A stretch of DNA of 64,000 nucleotides from Pochonia chlamydosporia 170. Its lineage: Eukaryota > Ascomycota > Sordariomycetes > Hypocreales > Clavicipitaceae. Shown piece after piece: positions 1 to 12,142 of the stretch. The translations under genes were made by a program, and so were the position numbers. The stretch is taken from assembly GCF_001653235.2 (NCBI RefSeq), contig NC_035790.1, positions 3,472,001 to 3,536,000 of the forward strand, in the 5' to 3' direction. How positions within the stretch are numbered: the stretch's first letter is position 1; every line of letters starts with the position of its first letter. The notes below the pieces were generated by a model that was not told where the DNA came from, did not search any database, and saw only the letters and a list, made by a program, of their open reading frames with translations.

Positions 1-458
1 GAACGGTTCAATGTTCTGGAAATCAAACTTGGCGTGTCTGTGTGCGTGTGTGTGTGTGCCTTGTCTGCTCTGCCGGGAGATGTGCCTCCGACGATGTGTG
101 AATTATCCAGAGTTTGGAGTCGTGCCTCCTGTCTCCTGCCTCCTGTCTCGTGTGAGACGTCTGCGCCGCAGCGGAAGATTGTGGCTGCTGACGAGAGCCT
201 GTCTCGGCCAAGCCAAGAATGAGGCCAACTGGTTGAGTTAATAGTTGGTTATCTACTCCGTAGTCACGTACAGTACCAAACTCTTGTCCAAAACTGGTGG
301 TTTCATGGCTGGCTGCCAATCTTTTCGTGCCAATAATCACATGTAGTCTAGCTAACCCTCCTGAGTCGCGACTGTGTAAAAACCTCGACAAAGTTGTCCC
401 TTTTTCCCTCCCACTCCATGAATCAACAAGACACCAAACCCCGTGGAACGGAGGCATA
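1..458. other. upstream region of the permease gene
   Basis: There is no supported gene here. The stretch holds a (GT)n-rich run at about 39-58 and one copy of the 9-mer TACTCCGTA at 254-262, a word repeated elsewhere in the window. Positions 380-458 are pyrimidine- and CA-rich, like a fungal 5' leader, just before the permease ATG. Reading frames covering 23-505 on the minus strand lack any recognisable domain. Confidence 0.5.
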
Positions 459-2549
459 ATGGCCGCCCACGAGCCAAAGAAGCCAAAAGCCATGAAAAAT
501 GGCATCGTCTACACCCAAGACTTTGAGGTCTACGAGATGAACGAGCTGGCCGTCAACAAATCCCGAAACCAGAACCAGAACCAGAACCAATTCACCACCA
601 CCACATCCTACACAATTTCGTCGACTCCCCGACCGACAAAGTCGTCGCACAAATCGCTGGCGTCCCGCTTTCTGGACAGTTTCCGTCGCGTTGACGGCGG
701 TCCAATCTCCCAGCATCATGGCTACAATAGCTTTCCTCAGCCGGCTGGGGATCGGTTCTACGACTTGGACGCTGCGAATATCAGGACCGCCAACACGGGT
801 CTTCATCGGCATTTAAAGGGTCGCCATTTGCAAATGATTGCGATAGGTGGTTCCATTGGTGTGTTCTTTGCTCAGCACTTTTGGGAGTGATTTGGAGTCG
901 CTTTGATCTAACTCGTGGACTAGGGACCGGTTTATTCGTCACTTCTGGAATTGCGCTGTACCAGAGCGGACCGTTGCCTTTACTGCTTGCTTATATATTC
1001 ACGGGAATTCTCCAATATTGCACGATGCAGAGTCTGGGGGAGTTGGTTGTCACGTTTCCTGTTGCGGGTGCATTCTCTGCGCTATCGACACGATTCTTAG
1101 ATCCGTCATGGGGCTTCGCCATAGGATGGAAGTACGTTTCGCTACTCTATCAGCTTGGCATTAGAGAAATATCAAGATGCTAATGTACCCCTTGCAGTTA
1201 CGCTCTCCAATGGCTATTCACACTGCCACTCGAAATTATCGCTGGCGCATTAACAGTCCAATACTGGAACAACGACCTCAGCAAATCCATCTTCATCACC
1301 ATCTTCCTCCTCGCTATCATCATCATCAATCTATTCGGAATCAAAGGATATGGCGAGGCCGAGTTCCTCTTCTCCATAGTAAAGGTGACCGCTATCGTCG
1401 GGTTCATGTAAGTCCTACAACGACCAAAATCACCACCCTATCAATCACCTGCAACTAACGCATCCCCATCTGAGCAGTCTTCTCGGCGCCGTCATCAACA
1501 TCGGCGGTCCTCCTCATGGCGGCTACATCGGCGGCCAATACTGGCAAGATCCCGGCCTAACTAACCACGGGTTCAAAGGGTTCTGCAGCGTTCTCGTCAT
1601 CTCGTCCTTTTCATTTGCCGGAACAGAATTAGTAGGTCTTGCGGCCGCGGAGACAGAAAACCCGCGCAAGTCGCTCCCCAGCGCGATCAAGCAGGTCTTT
1701 TGGAGAATCGCCATCTTCTACATCGTCTCGCTGCTTCTCATCGGTCTTCTCGTCCCGTACAACGAGCCTCGCCTGGTCGCTGGCCAAAGTTCCGTTGACG
1801 CCTCTGCCAGTCCGTTTGTTATTGCCGTTGAAAGCGCCGGGTCTACGATCCTTCCGAGCGTGATGAACGCCGTGGTTTTGATAAGTGTCTTGAGTGTTGG
1901 AAATTCCGCAGTTTTTGGATCCTCACGAACCCTGGCTGCCCTGGCGGAGCAATCGCATGCGCCAAAGATCCTGTCGTACGTGGATTTCAAGGGTCGACCA
2001 CTAATCTCTGTGCTTGTGGCGGCCGGCATCGGACTCTTATCCTACCTGGCTGAGCTGCATGCTCACGACGAAATCTTCGGCTGGCTCCTCGCTATCTCTG
2101 GCTTGTCGAGCCTGTTCACATGGGGCAGCATTTGTCTGTGCCATATCCAATTTCGACGTGCGTGGGCAAAAGCCGGTAATAATCTGACCCAGCTGCCTTT
2201 CCGGTCTCAAGCCGGCATTATCGGCTCCTATATTGGACTAGGTGGCAATATCCTGGTTGTCGTCACGCAGATTTGGATTGCTATTTCGCCTATTCAGACT
2301 CCTGGTGCTGCGCCGGACACAGCCGCGAGTATAGCCAAGAACGTGATGCTAAATATTATGGCTGTGCCCATCATTCTTGTCTTCTATATTGGCCACAAGT
2401 TGTGGTTTAGGACCAAGATTGTGAGCATCCGGGACATGGATCTTGATACGGGACGAAGCTTCTCAAGGTTGTATAATATGCATACGGATTACCAAGAAAA
2501 ACGCCAAAAGTGGCCGTTGTGGAAGAGGGTGTACAAATCTTTGTGTTGA
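459..2549 (+). CDS. amino acid permease, YAT family (APC superfamily)
   Basis: Plasma-membrane amino-acid/proton symporter of the fungal YAT family. Four exons are inferred: 459-858, 924-1131, 1198-1407 and 1478-2549. Splicing restores family motifs across junctions: the LKGRHLQMIAIGGSIG block joins to TGLFVTSG across intron 1, and W-N-Y-A-L-Q-W is created across intron 2. The last exon carries the SFAGTELVG-AAAETENPRKSLP segment and the NSAVFGSSRTL-ALAEQ-APK segment, both typical of the family. The predicted product is about 629 aa with a hydrophilic N-terminal tail of roughly 120 residues and about 12 membrane segments. The tail includes an NQ repeat from an AACCAG microsatellite near 566-590. 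The ATG at 459 is the first in frame. Substrate range cannot be read from sequence. Confidence 0.93.
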
Positions 2550-3749
2550 TAGCGCTTGCGGAATACCATCGTTGGCCGGGAAAGGGGGGTTTGATCTGAC
2601 GGGTTTCTGTGTGACTATGGGGCACTGTTGACGAAGCACTGCCTACGGTTCGGCGCGTGGGGAGATGTAATGATATTTAATGATATTTTAATTGGTATGA
2701 ATTTTATCCATTAGACGTGATCAACGTGATTTTCGGGCTGGTATGGCACCCAAAAGCTTTCGGTGAGCTGCGGGTACTCAATAGATCAGATGCTTTGTAA
2801 CTTGTGCGTCTGTCCTCCATAACTGGATTCATTGGCATCGTTGCTTTTTGGTGTAAATGGACGATTTGGTCGTGATGAGTACTTTTCTAGAATGTCACTC
2901 CACTTAACAAGACTCCTCAAGGAGAGGCTTCAAAAAGATGGAGTTTCTTCTTCATACAAGTGTCAACATCTGGCAATATTGCAGCCCATCAAGAAGGACA
3001 CCTCTTCTCAGGATGGAGAGGCACATCCAAGACTGATTATTTACGTGGCTCTTTGCGGATCAACCGAAGCAAAAGGTCTCCGAAGCAGAGCCATGTCAGA
3101 CATTGATGCAAGGTGACTTCGGTAAGCCGCTCATTTCCAGCAGCTCACTTTCTACGCATACTGACGATAGCAGACATACACAACGTGTTGTACGATCCTG
3201 GCCACACTCAATGTTGTATCACGATAAGCGGCTGCAAGAGAGTATTTCTGCAATGAATTTGAGGGTCGGCTGTAGAACACGAGGCGAGAGACATGGTTGA
3301 CTGGAAGGTGGCACTTGTGAGAGATGAGGTATTCTTCTTGGCTAATGTCAAGCGACCGGTGGATATGAAGCCAATATGGAGTTGCCGAGGTCATACTGGC
3401 TTGTTCAAAAGATAAGTCCAGGAGAGTCCCTCTTGCCTCGATTTAGGCGTGGATGCCGAAGCATACGGTGAGGCTTATGAGGAGCGTGTATCAGCATGAT
3501 TTGGGACGGTTTGAGTAGTTGAACACGTTGAGAAATGTTGGAAAGCTCGGCTGTTGTTGGTCCATGTCAAGTCAAGTCGTGCATACGTAGCGGCTTTGAT
3601 TCCAACTATCCATAATATCTCACCGGCAATTCTAACTGTGGTGAACCAGAACGACGCACAATCATATCTTTAATTTGTTTTCCTCTTATTGTTTTTGTCC
3701 TACTGTAGTGTCAATTATTGGTGTCGTCAACTTCGCAACCACGTCGACA
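2550..3749. other. intergenic region, convergent side of permease and hemerythrin genes
   Basis: This is 1.2 kb between the 3' ends of two convergent genes. The reading frames present (for example 2832-3116) show no domain, no plausible splice continuation and no coding-like composition. I see nothing further in it. Confidence 0.5.
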
Positions 3750-4663
3750 TCAAGAAGGACCAAACTTCAGCGGCTGCGGCCTCCCCCACCAGTCGCACGG
3801 GTTGAATCGCCATGCCCCATTACCAGCGGCAAACCAATACTTGACTACATAAGGTAGAATCCATGGCAATGGAGGAAACTCATGGCCACCTTCGTAAGTC
3901 TTGTCGGCGCAGCCCAGCACCGTAGGAAAGACATCATACTAGGCCGGGTCAGTTACACCAGCCGAGGAGATGATGCCTAGTCACTTACCAGCATGGCAAG
4001 ATTACCATTTTGCTGTGCAATCTTCTCTGCTTCCCCCCACGTCTCCTTCAACACAGCTCCGTCTATGTCCATGTCTCCTAGCCCAAGAAAGGTGTCAATC
4101 TCAGCGTAGAGATGATCGACCAGGTGTTGGCTAAACGAGTCAATGATCTCTTTCATGCCGCCCTCTCCGTCCCAGCGGTAAGTTTCAAGATTACTTGATG
4201 CATGTTCCGTGTACGCGAGGAGTTTCTCTATCCCACTGTGGAACAGCCCGTGTTGGTGCTTCGGAGTGTCCATTATGCCCTGCTTACCAGTGGACTTCTC
4301 CAGCTCGGGAAATATGAACCTTTCCTCTACCCAGTGGTGATGATTGACCATTTTCACCCACGACTGCGTGTAAAAGAGCAGATCTTTGACGTCTTTTTTG
4401 TGTTCAGCGGGGATATAGGGCGCTTGTTGAAGAATGGAATTAAGACCTCTGAGAATGACATTGTGTGCATGTGCCATTTCAGTGGCGCAGTGAACGTGGC
4501 CGAGCGAATTCTGAGATTCATGTTAGATAATTGGCCGAACGAGCTTGTCTGTTGGAGTATCTCTGGTTATAAGGAAAACGTGTACTTCTAGTCGTTTGGA
4601 CGGCGTAGCAATAAGACGGAAGGGCTCGTCGGCCCATGGTGCATCGGATGGTTTCGTTGTCAT
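3750..4663 (-). CDS. hemerythrin-like HHE cation-binding domain protein
   Basis: Three exons on the minus strand: 4663-4586 (26 codons), 4510-3989 (174 codons) and 3938-3750 (62 codons plus stop), giving 262 aa. Exon 1 begins MTTKPSDAPWADEPFRLI, a start common in fungal members. Exon 2 carries the helical HHE bundle: EMAHAHN, then NHHHWVEERFIFPELE, then H-QHGLFHSGI, then SQHLVDHLYAEID, which supply the His/Glu ligands for a di-iron or other metal centre. Exon 3 adds the conserved C-terminal EGGHEFPP...WRFNPCDWWGRPQPL block, so the splice choices are well supported. Oxygen sensing, iron handling or nitrosative-stress roles are known for hemerythrin-fold proteins, but none can be assigned here. 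It is divergent from FKBP12 across about 0.9 kb. Confidence 0.9.
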
Positions 4664-5561
4664 AGCAAGGATGAATTTCTACTGATATTGGTATACGCAG
4701 ACATTGGCAGGAATGAATTGGCGGTGGCTACGGACTCTTTATTCTTATATTGGGTGAGTTTAGAGCTCTGTTAAATTGAGGCAGCGTCTTGCGTTGTCAT
4801 TTTAGTGCTGACGGTGCCAGAAGATGTTGTGTTGGTTTGGTTGCCTGTGGTCATCGTAAACGACGAGCTGCAATTGGCCAGTGCATGTACCCATTGAGAA
4901 CATCCAGGGTGAGAAAGGCAGTGTCTTCTCAGTGCTCAACGCTGTTGGTGAAATGCCGCAAATCGGATGGGTGTTGTCTTGTAGCACTGGAGTTCTTTTG
5001 GAGGAAATTGGCTGGTCCGTAATCCCTATGCCTGTTCCCGATTTTGTGTCCTATGCTGGCCCTTTGTTGGTGAAGAATTAATTGGCTAGCCTCAGGGACA
5101 CAGCTGCATCGTGAGCAAAGCCCACTCGGTCGCGTCAGGTCAACACATGTCAATGGGACATGGAGGCTCGTCGCAAACCAGACACTCTGCCAACTTCAAT
5201 TCCGCCGTGGCTACAGAGAGAGTTCATCCAACATTGCGACTCAACTCTCCTTTGTTGATTGAGACGTTTGCGCCAGGATCAATCCAGCTCCTTCCCTTCC
5301 ATTTCCTTCTGTTGTTGCCCTCCCACCAATGTCATCCACGAACGGTGACGTATGGCCCCGTTGGCTGTACAAACAGCCGCTTTCATTGGCCCAAAGTCAA
5401 AGTTCCTTGTGCCCCTCAGCTTGAGCCCCTCTACCCCACCATACTCGAGCTCCCAGCTGTCAAAGAGCTAAACTCAATCCTTCTTCCTACTTCTCTCTTC
5501 ATCAAGCTCCTTTTACCACCAAAACCTTTCTCTTTTCACGTCAATCGAATTATCCGCCATC
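4664..5561. promoter_or_regulatory. shared divergent promoter region, hemerythrin gene / FKBP12
   Basis: This 898-bp region lies between two start codons facing away from each other. The 200 bp before FKBP12 are strongly CT-rich (many CTTC/TCTC runs), as in leaders of highly expressed filamentous-fungal genes. No individual operator could be assigned. Confidence 0.5.
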
Positions 5562-6166
5562 ATGGGTGTTACCAAGACCACTCTCCAAGAGGGCTCCGGC
5601 GCTCAGCCCACCAACGGCCAGACTGTCACCATTGAGTACACTGGCTGGCTCAAGGATGAGTCTAAGCCTAACAAGAAGGGCAACAAGTACGTCTGTGTCC
5701 TTGACCAACTCGGTCAATGTATAACCAACCAGGCAGCTAACAAAATTACGCTTGTCAAAGGTTCGACTCTTCCGTCGGCCGTGGTGACTTTGTTGTCAAG
5801 ATTGGCGTTGGCCAGGTTATCAAGGGTATGTTATGTCAACGTTGCGATTCCTTATTGGTAGCAAATTTATAACGCATTGGAAAGGCTGGGATGAGGGTGT
5901 CACCCAGATGAAGGTTGGAGAGAAGGCCACTCTCGATATTTCTCCTGACTACGGCTACGGTGCCCGGTAAGCTTGCCCGCCTCATCTCTCTGGCTCACAT
6001 TTTTGTCTTTCTGCTGACGGCCTGCGTCACAGCGGCTTCCCTGGCCATATTCCTCCCAACTCGTCCCTCATCTTGTAAGTCGGATTGCTGTCCTGGAGAA
6101 CCTCCCTGTTGCACGATTGCTTGCTCACACAATATCAGCGACGTCGAGTTGAAGAAGGTCGCTTAA
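5562..6166 (+). CDS. FKBP12-type peptidyl-prolyl cis-trans isomerase
   Basis: Single-domain FK506-binding protein of 113 aa, catalysing proline isomerisation. In fungi it is the receptor for FK506 and rapamycin, linking to calcineurin and TOR. Five exons: 5562-5686, 5761-5825, 5885-5966, 6033-6074 and 6139-6166. All introns are GT-AG, and joining them gives an unbroken FKBP fold: [57 protein letters not shown]. The active-site residues expected of the family (Tyr in EYTG, Phe-Asp, Val-Ile, Trp in GWDEG, Tyr in YGYGARG) are present. There is no signal peptide or TPR extension, so it is cytosolic. Four introns in about 600 bp is dense for this gene size. Confidence 0.96.
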
Positions 6167-9100
6167 TGGCCGTATGCGAGCCAGAATATCGCGAAGGAAC
6201 TGAGCGGCATGCATGATCCAAAGCGGGATAGATTTCATCTAGGGATCGATTAGCAAATGGAAGACCATGTTACGTCTCGGTGATTGGTGATATCTACACT
6301 TTCACATGCTTGATCTTCTTTGATATCGTAGACCGCCGTCTTTGAACAAGCCAACTGAATCCGAGTCCCAGCCAAGCATGTCCATGTCTGCTACTCAAAT
6401 GGGATGGTGACGAGCAGCACTGAAGCAACACGCCGAGAATAGATGATGCACTACTCCGCGAGTACTGTCGTGGCGGCGTTGGACCTCGGGAGATGAAGTC
6501 TGGTGAGCTACCTTTGGCCTGAGTAGGTTGTTACTACTCTGCTGATGTGTGATTAATGACCTGATTGATAGGAGGATGAAACGATGACAGCCGCCAATTG
6601 ACATAAAAAAACCCGCTGAGACAGGAATTTCTGCGAGAGTGCACACTTACACATGTAGCAAGCCGGTTGAAGGTCCAATGTCACCGACATTCCAATCGAC
6701 AACAGTCTATACTCCCCCCGTTCTCATTCTAGAATCTCAAAACGGTAAGAAGGCCAAATGTGTCATATCCAACCGCCAACGTTTCGAAAGTCGACTCTTT
6801 GGTTTAGACATTGATCCTCGGTATCTGACTCGACAGTGCTTCAGCGGGCGTGCAACATTCCAGAAACGAACAAGATGAACCACGTTACCTGACAGTCAAC
6901 CCGGCAGCTATTAAAAAGAAAAGAGTCAAAGCTCATACTCTCGTTGATACTTGGGCAGAATGTCTTTTCGTCATTTGCGTCGCCGTTCCAATCACGGCAA
7001 GTTGACAAGTGTGGGAAAATTGTGTCGGTAGGCTACACACAGAGGATTACCTCTCCAAGCATTCACTATGAATGCCTCGATAAACAGGAATGCTTGCACA
7101 CAATGAATTATCAGGTATACTTGAGTCGAATGCATCTTTGTGTCACCTGTACTATCATGTTCTACCAAATAGGAAACCTCGTCCGCGAAGCAAGCAATTG
7201 GGCACCAACCACCATCATGGCGTGCACGTATAACACATGAACTAGCATCAACGCACAACAACTTCGTCACGGAGCAAGGACCGGAGAATGTAACGCTCAA
7301 TTGCTTCGCAAACGCCACCAGCACGCTTGCAAATCTCCCGCTCATCAAAACCTCAGTCACCAGTCCAGTCTACTCTACAGCCCGAACGGCAAGCCGAAAA
7401 TAACGAAGACACATGCATTCCAGCAAACAGACCCCGCAAACACGGCATCTCAAAAGCACTCAAGATACACCAACAGACGCCCAATGGGATACACTTCCAT
7501 TGTTTCACGTTATGCGACGGACGCCAATCTTTCTGTAACGATTGGCGAACTAGATGCTTCCATGTAGAGGCGGTTGGAATGGAGAGATGGCCGCCATCCA
7601 TGTGGCACCACCAACGTCAAAATTACGTGACGCTCAAAGACGATTGGAGAAGAGGTGTTCACAGGTAGATGAGGTTACGGAGATGGCGGGTTAGGCACAT
7701 GTCGTTGGGCTTCGTTTGAATACATGATGAAGCGAAGGAGGACAGGCACACGAATCACGATACAAAGGTCCACTTTTTTTGGGTTTCTCAAAACGGTACG
7801 AATACAGTCGCAGTAAACGGGTCAGTCGATGCCATGGCAAATGGATCAGCAACGCGGCATTAACGGTACATGGAGACTTGAAACGGGCGGGTCTGACAGC
7901 GGATCAAAAGGCTTGTTTGCCCGCCCAAGGCTCGTGCTGGCTTATGCCGTTATTCGTGGACGAATCGCAGAGGTTGGTAGTGGTGGTTGCGGAACTGCGA
8001 AACGTCGACATTGATGCACTCAAGTTGATATGGAATGCATGGCTCGGCGGGCTGGACAGTGAATCGGTAGGCATCACGGCATTTGGGTTCTCGGCGGCAG
8101 TGTCTGTTAATGCCTCTCAAGACTGACACTCCAACAAATGCGCCTACGCAATACCACAAACGTCACCTTGCAGCCAGACGGTGCCCTGATTTGCAGAGTT
8201 CCGGTTGTTACGGAGATGCGTCGGGTTGAAACGGACGGGAATATGCTGTCGGTACCGAGTAGACCTACGCCGTACCTCAGATGCGTCCAGTACACAGAGG
8301 ATGACACTTGGTCCCAGCCTTATTGCCCTGGCGTGCCGAAGCCGTCGATACTGTACCAATATTGCTTTTTTTTTGTGCCTCGCACGAGGGCGTGTGCCGA
8401 GATGTTGTTACAGCCTACGATGATTGACCCGATTTCTCGGCCCAAGAGGTACAAGGCTGGTTTGCAAGAAAAGAAACACATGGAACGATGTTGTTCGATG
8501 GACCACGTTTTACTCGCAGTAATGGGGCGACTTTATGCCAGGGAGGGGCGTGTACATGGAAATGACTGAACATTGGAACGTCTGAGACCGTTCAGCAAAA
8601 GCAAAGAAAATCGGAAGCCCGAGCTCTAGGACGGGAAAGCGAGGAAAATCACATCACGGATGGTCTGATGTTGCAAGCCCCGAAATGTTTGCTGGAAAAG
8701 AATGGACGGCGAAAAAATTTTCTTCAATTGTTTGGAGTTGGTCGTGGCAGGTAGATGAGCTGGAAGCGTCCATGTCTGGTGCGACGTCATTGGCATTGTA
8801 GGGAGATTGGGCGAGAAATTTTTCATCACAGACAGCGTAGCTGTAAGCTAGCATTGAAGTTAGCTCTATCTTTGCCTTGTCTGAGGACGTCAATTGCTTG
8901 GTTCAAGACCGGCCAGTTTGCACCAGAGCAATAGTTGCAACAGCCACTCGGCGTCATCCGGTGGCTGAAATGACCGTCCATGTCCATGTCACCAATTGAC
9001 AACACCAAACACGCCTCAACTAGCTTCCTAACCAGCACGGAAGGAATGCTTCTTACTCCATCCTTGCATGTGCCATGAGCCCAAAGAAAACTTTTCTTTT

Positions 9101-11632
9101 TTTTTTCTCCCCTTCCCTCGTGGTAATTCGATCCGCAGATTTGTTGAGCCAGGAAATCAATCCTTCTGGATTCGACGCACCTCTCCACTTTTTGCTCGAC
9201 GGCACAAATTCCAGCCCGTCATACCAGTTGCAAGTAACATTAAACATCAAGTCCTCCGTTATTTGCAGTTTTTCACTGTAGTCAAGGTGAAATACACGAG
9301 TGCAGGTGGTGTCTTCTGCTCCATGCGGCTGACAAGTGCTCATTCACGTTGCAGCACGTCACTCCTACGTGCCAAAATACGGACGTACCAATAAATAAGG
9401 AACACCTGGCAGCCAAGGGATTGCGACAGAAAAACAAAAGCCGTGCAATGCATGTGCAAAAATTTTTATAGCAACGCGATTTGCAGGATCGGAAGACTGG
9501 GCTGCATTTCCGTGTCGTGTGCCCAGGCGGGAAGAGCCGCTGATCATGCCCCAAAAATATGGAACCAGAAACAACCGTGAGATTGCTATCAAAATCCCAA
9601 ACTCTGGCGCTCAGTATCCCAGCTCTGCAAAAATGCAAAAGGTGCTTTTGAAATGCTGCGTAGCTGGCGTAGATGGGCTCAAATTGTCATGCCATGTCTA
9701 GCGCCCAGCCCATTGATAAGCTTGTCCCGTGGAATTCTACTCGCTGGGTGGTGCGTCGTCTGCCCGTCCTGTTCAGCCAGTTATATCCAAGGCATGAACT
9801 AAACAAAACATCAAGAGTAACAGCCTGGCCCAGGATTACCCACCCGCAAGTGTACACATTCACACTCAGATACATGCGTGCATGCTCCGTACAGTGACAA
9901 TCTTCCCGCAGCCAGTCCCGCGCCTAAAACAAAAGCTCATCCACGCATTCCACTGCGAGACATGGCCCTCGTCGCCCTTACATGCCCAGAACCCTGCATT
10001 AATTTTAGAAAAGTTTCCCTGCGAAAAAAAAAAGTTTTTCAATTGACGCCGGTTTTTTGTTCAGTTTCCCCCTCAAGGGTCCCGTCCCTTCAAATTTACC
10101 AGTACTGTAGTCTGCGAAAACACCAAGCACCATCTCAGCACCATCTCCACCCATTGACCCTCCGCTTCCTCCACGTATCCTCCAGTCCCAATCGAGCCAC
10201 AAAACAGAGAACAAACCCGCCCAATTCGCCACCCTCACAAAACCACTAACCTTAAATCCTCACTAGCCGCAACGGACACGCCCGCCCCCATACCCATCAT
10301 GTCAAAGAAAATTTTGCTGCCTCAAGTCCAGACCGTGAGCCACCAACTTAATTCTCCAAGATTTCCCCGGTTCCTGCGTTCGCTTAAACGTGTGTGTGGC
10401 TGGAGGGGGGGCAAATTTCGGGAACCACAACACCATGAATTGTATGGAGTTCGGTCCGTGGGGGGGGAGGGCGGGCTGGTTCGGATAGCGGAGGCTTTGC
10501 TTTGGGGACGGGAAGTTGTTGCGAGGGTTGAGGTTGGAGTTGGTTGTAGTGGCAAATTGGATATACTTTGGCGTTGGGGTTGATCTTAGATGGTAGTGGT
10601 GTACGGAGTAGTGGTGCGCGGGTTTTTGATGTGGAATTACATGGTGACTGGGTAATTGGTATGGTATAGTATGGGCTGGTATGATAGTTGTATGTATGGA
10701 GTCAATATGGAGTTTTGCCCCTCCAGGCCGTGTGTAAGCTTCCTACCCATAGGTCCCGTCCCGTCATGCTCCCATGTGTCACCCAACGTTCGCCATGGTT
10801 GCCAGGTGTTGTCCTAGTCATAGTCTTAAACAGGTCACTGTGCGAGAGGCAGAGAAGGCGCCATGATGTTTTGGATGCGACGGGACAGTGGTAGTATTGA
10901 TTCAAGCAGCCTCACGTAGGCTGGTTCATGCTTGTAGCTATCCATCCAGTCTTGCCATAATCTATCTGGGCTTGCAACCTCCATGTCTGGGACATGTGTT
11001 GCTGCCAGTTTCCCAACTCGACGCTCTGCCGCCCATCTGGGGCCCTCCGTTGCGCCATTGCATTCTTTGTAACAAAAAGCCAATTCCCGCCTGTGCCAAA
11101 CCATTTTTGTCCCTGGTCGGCCGACTTTGCATATCCCGAGCATCATAATATTCCCCAATTCCAAGTCCGGTTGCTCCCATGCCATGCTAATAGTAGTAAA
11201 CAGTTTGTGACACCAACTCCAGCCTAATGTGTGTGATACAGAACACCTCGCATCGGCCCCCTTGTACCGTCTTCCCAGTGTTGACAAAAGCGAGATGAGT
11301 AAAAACGAAAACAAATAAGAAAAGGGGTTAAAAAAAAAAAGTACAGAAACAGGTTTTTAGTGGTCGATATGCATCGCTCCGTGTAATGCCGTCTTGATAC
11401 AACAGATGATTGACGAAAGGAAATGATATTTGAGAGCAAAGATGGTATGCATGTTTATAGGTGTGTGCGCCCAGGTAGGCCGGTGTGGGCCAACCAAAGT
11501 CGTGCGGCGTAAGTTTGATTGAGTTGAGTGTCGTGGTATCAGAGTCGTCAAGTTAAATAATTTTGTTTTTTCAAAAGGAGTCAAGAGAGTCGAGGTGGTG
11601 AAGAAAGGTTCGGTCGGTAGGGGGTATCAAGT
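6167..11632. other. 5.5-kb gene-free interval between convergent genes
   Basis: No supported gene lies between the 3' ends of FKBP12 and the Ecl1-like gene. Frames are short, mutually overlapping and without domains. Visible items are a T10 run at 9097-9106, an A11 run at 11330-11340, the CATGTCC-rich patch TCCATGTCCATGTC near 8978, and an exact TACGGAGTA at 10602-10610. Positions 10,000-10,300 are CA/CT-rich and look like a leader, but no credible open frame follows. Confidence 0.5.
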
Positions 11633-12142
11633 TCAGTACGACCTTCGTCGTTGCAGTCTGACGTGCTCAAACGAGATGGCGTACGCTTTCAGCTCTTGCT
11701 TCGCATTGTCTGACAGGTGATTGGACTCGCCAGTTGTCGACGTGCTCTGCATGGAGCAGAGGCTGCTGTGTGAACTCGACGGCGTAAGGTTTCGAGCAAT
11801 TGTAGGTGTTGACTGATCGGTTGCAGAAGCGGTGTAGTTGCTGCTCAGGGAGAGGCTTCGGCCAGAGGCAGTGCCGTACGGCTGGGCGTTGCTAAAGTCG
11901 TACGCCGGAGAAAGATAAAACTTTGGCCGCGAAGAGGACGATCGAGGTGGCAGAGAGGGTGAAGGCGACGACCAAGGATAGCCTGCAGGAGCAAAGCCTG
12001 GTGAGCTTGCTTGCGAGCTGGGTGTCGAAGTCTTCTCCTGATCAGCCAGTCTGCAAGATTCAGAGCAGTAAGCTGCACCATCAACCTGGACTTGTTTGTC
12101 ACAGGCGAGGCAGAACTGATGTGCCCAGAGGTTGAAAGCCAT
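11633..12142 (-). CDS. Ecl1-domain zinc-binding protein
   Basis: Intronless 169-aa protein related to the Ecl1 family, small proteins that extend chronological lifespan in fission yeast and act in nutrient and stress responses. The N-terminus holds the zinc-binding signature C11-x2-C14 ... C26-x3-C30 within a CLACDK...AYCSESCRLAD block. The middle is a Ser/Pro-rich linker. The C-terminus has the LTPSSSHSSLCSMQS patch and a basic, likely helical end (ELKAYAISFEHVRLQRRR). The ATG at 12142 is preferred: it directly precedes the domain, and the longer open frame upstream starts at a non-ATG codon. The upstream non-coding interval is exceptionally long (13.8 kb). The family call is firm, but the biological role in this fungus is inference. 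Confidence 0.87.
   Translation of the reverse strand: MAFNLWAHQFCLACDKQVQVDGAAYCSESCRLADQEKTSTPSSQASSPGFAPAGYPWSSPSPSLPPRSSSSRPKFYLSPAYDFSNAQPYGTASGRSLSLSSNYTASATDQSTPTIARNLTPSSSHSSLCSMQSTSTTGESNHLSDNAKQELKAYAISFEHVRLQRRRSY

Noticed and set aside
8900..8912. GGTTCAAGACC resembling a tRNA B-box
   Set aside because: Flanking bases cannot form a T-stem or acceptor stem and no A-box lies at the right distance.
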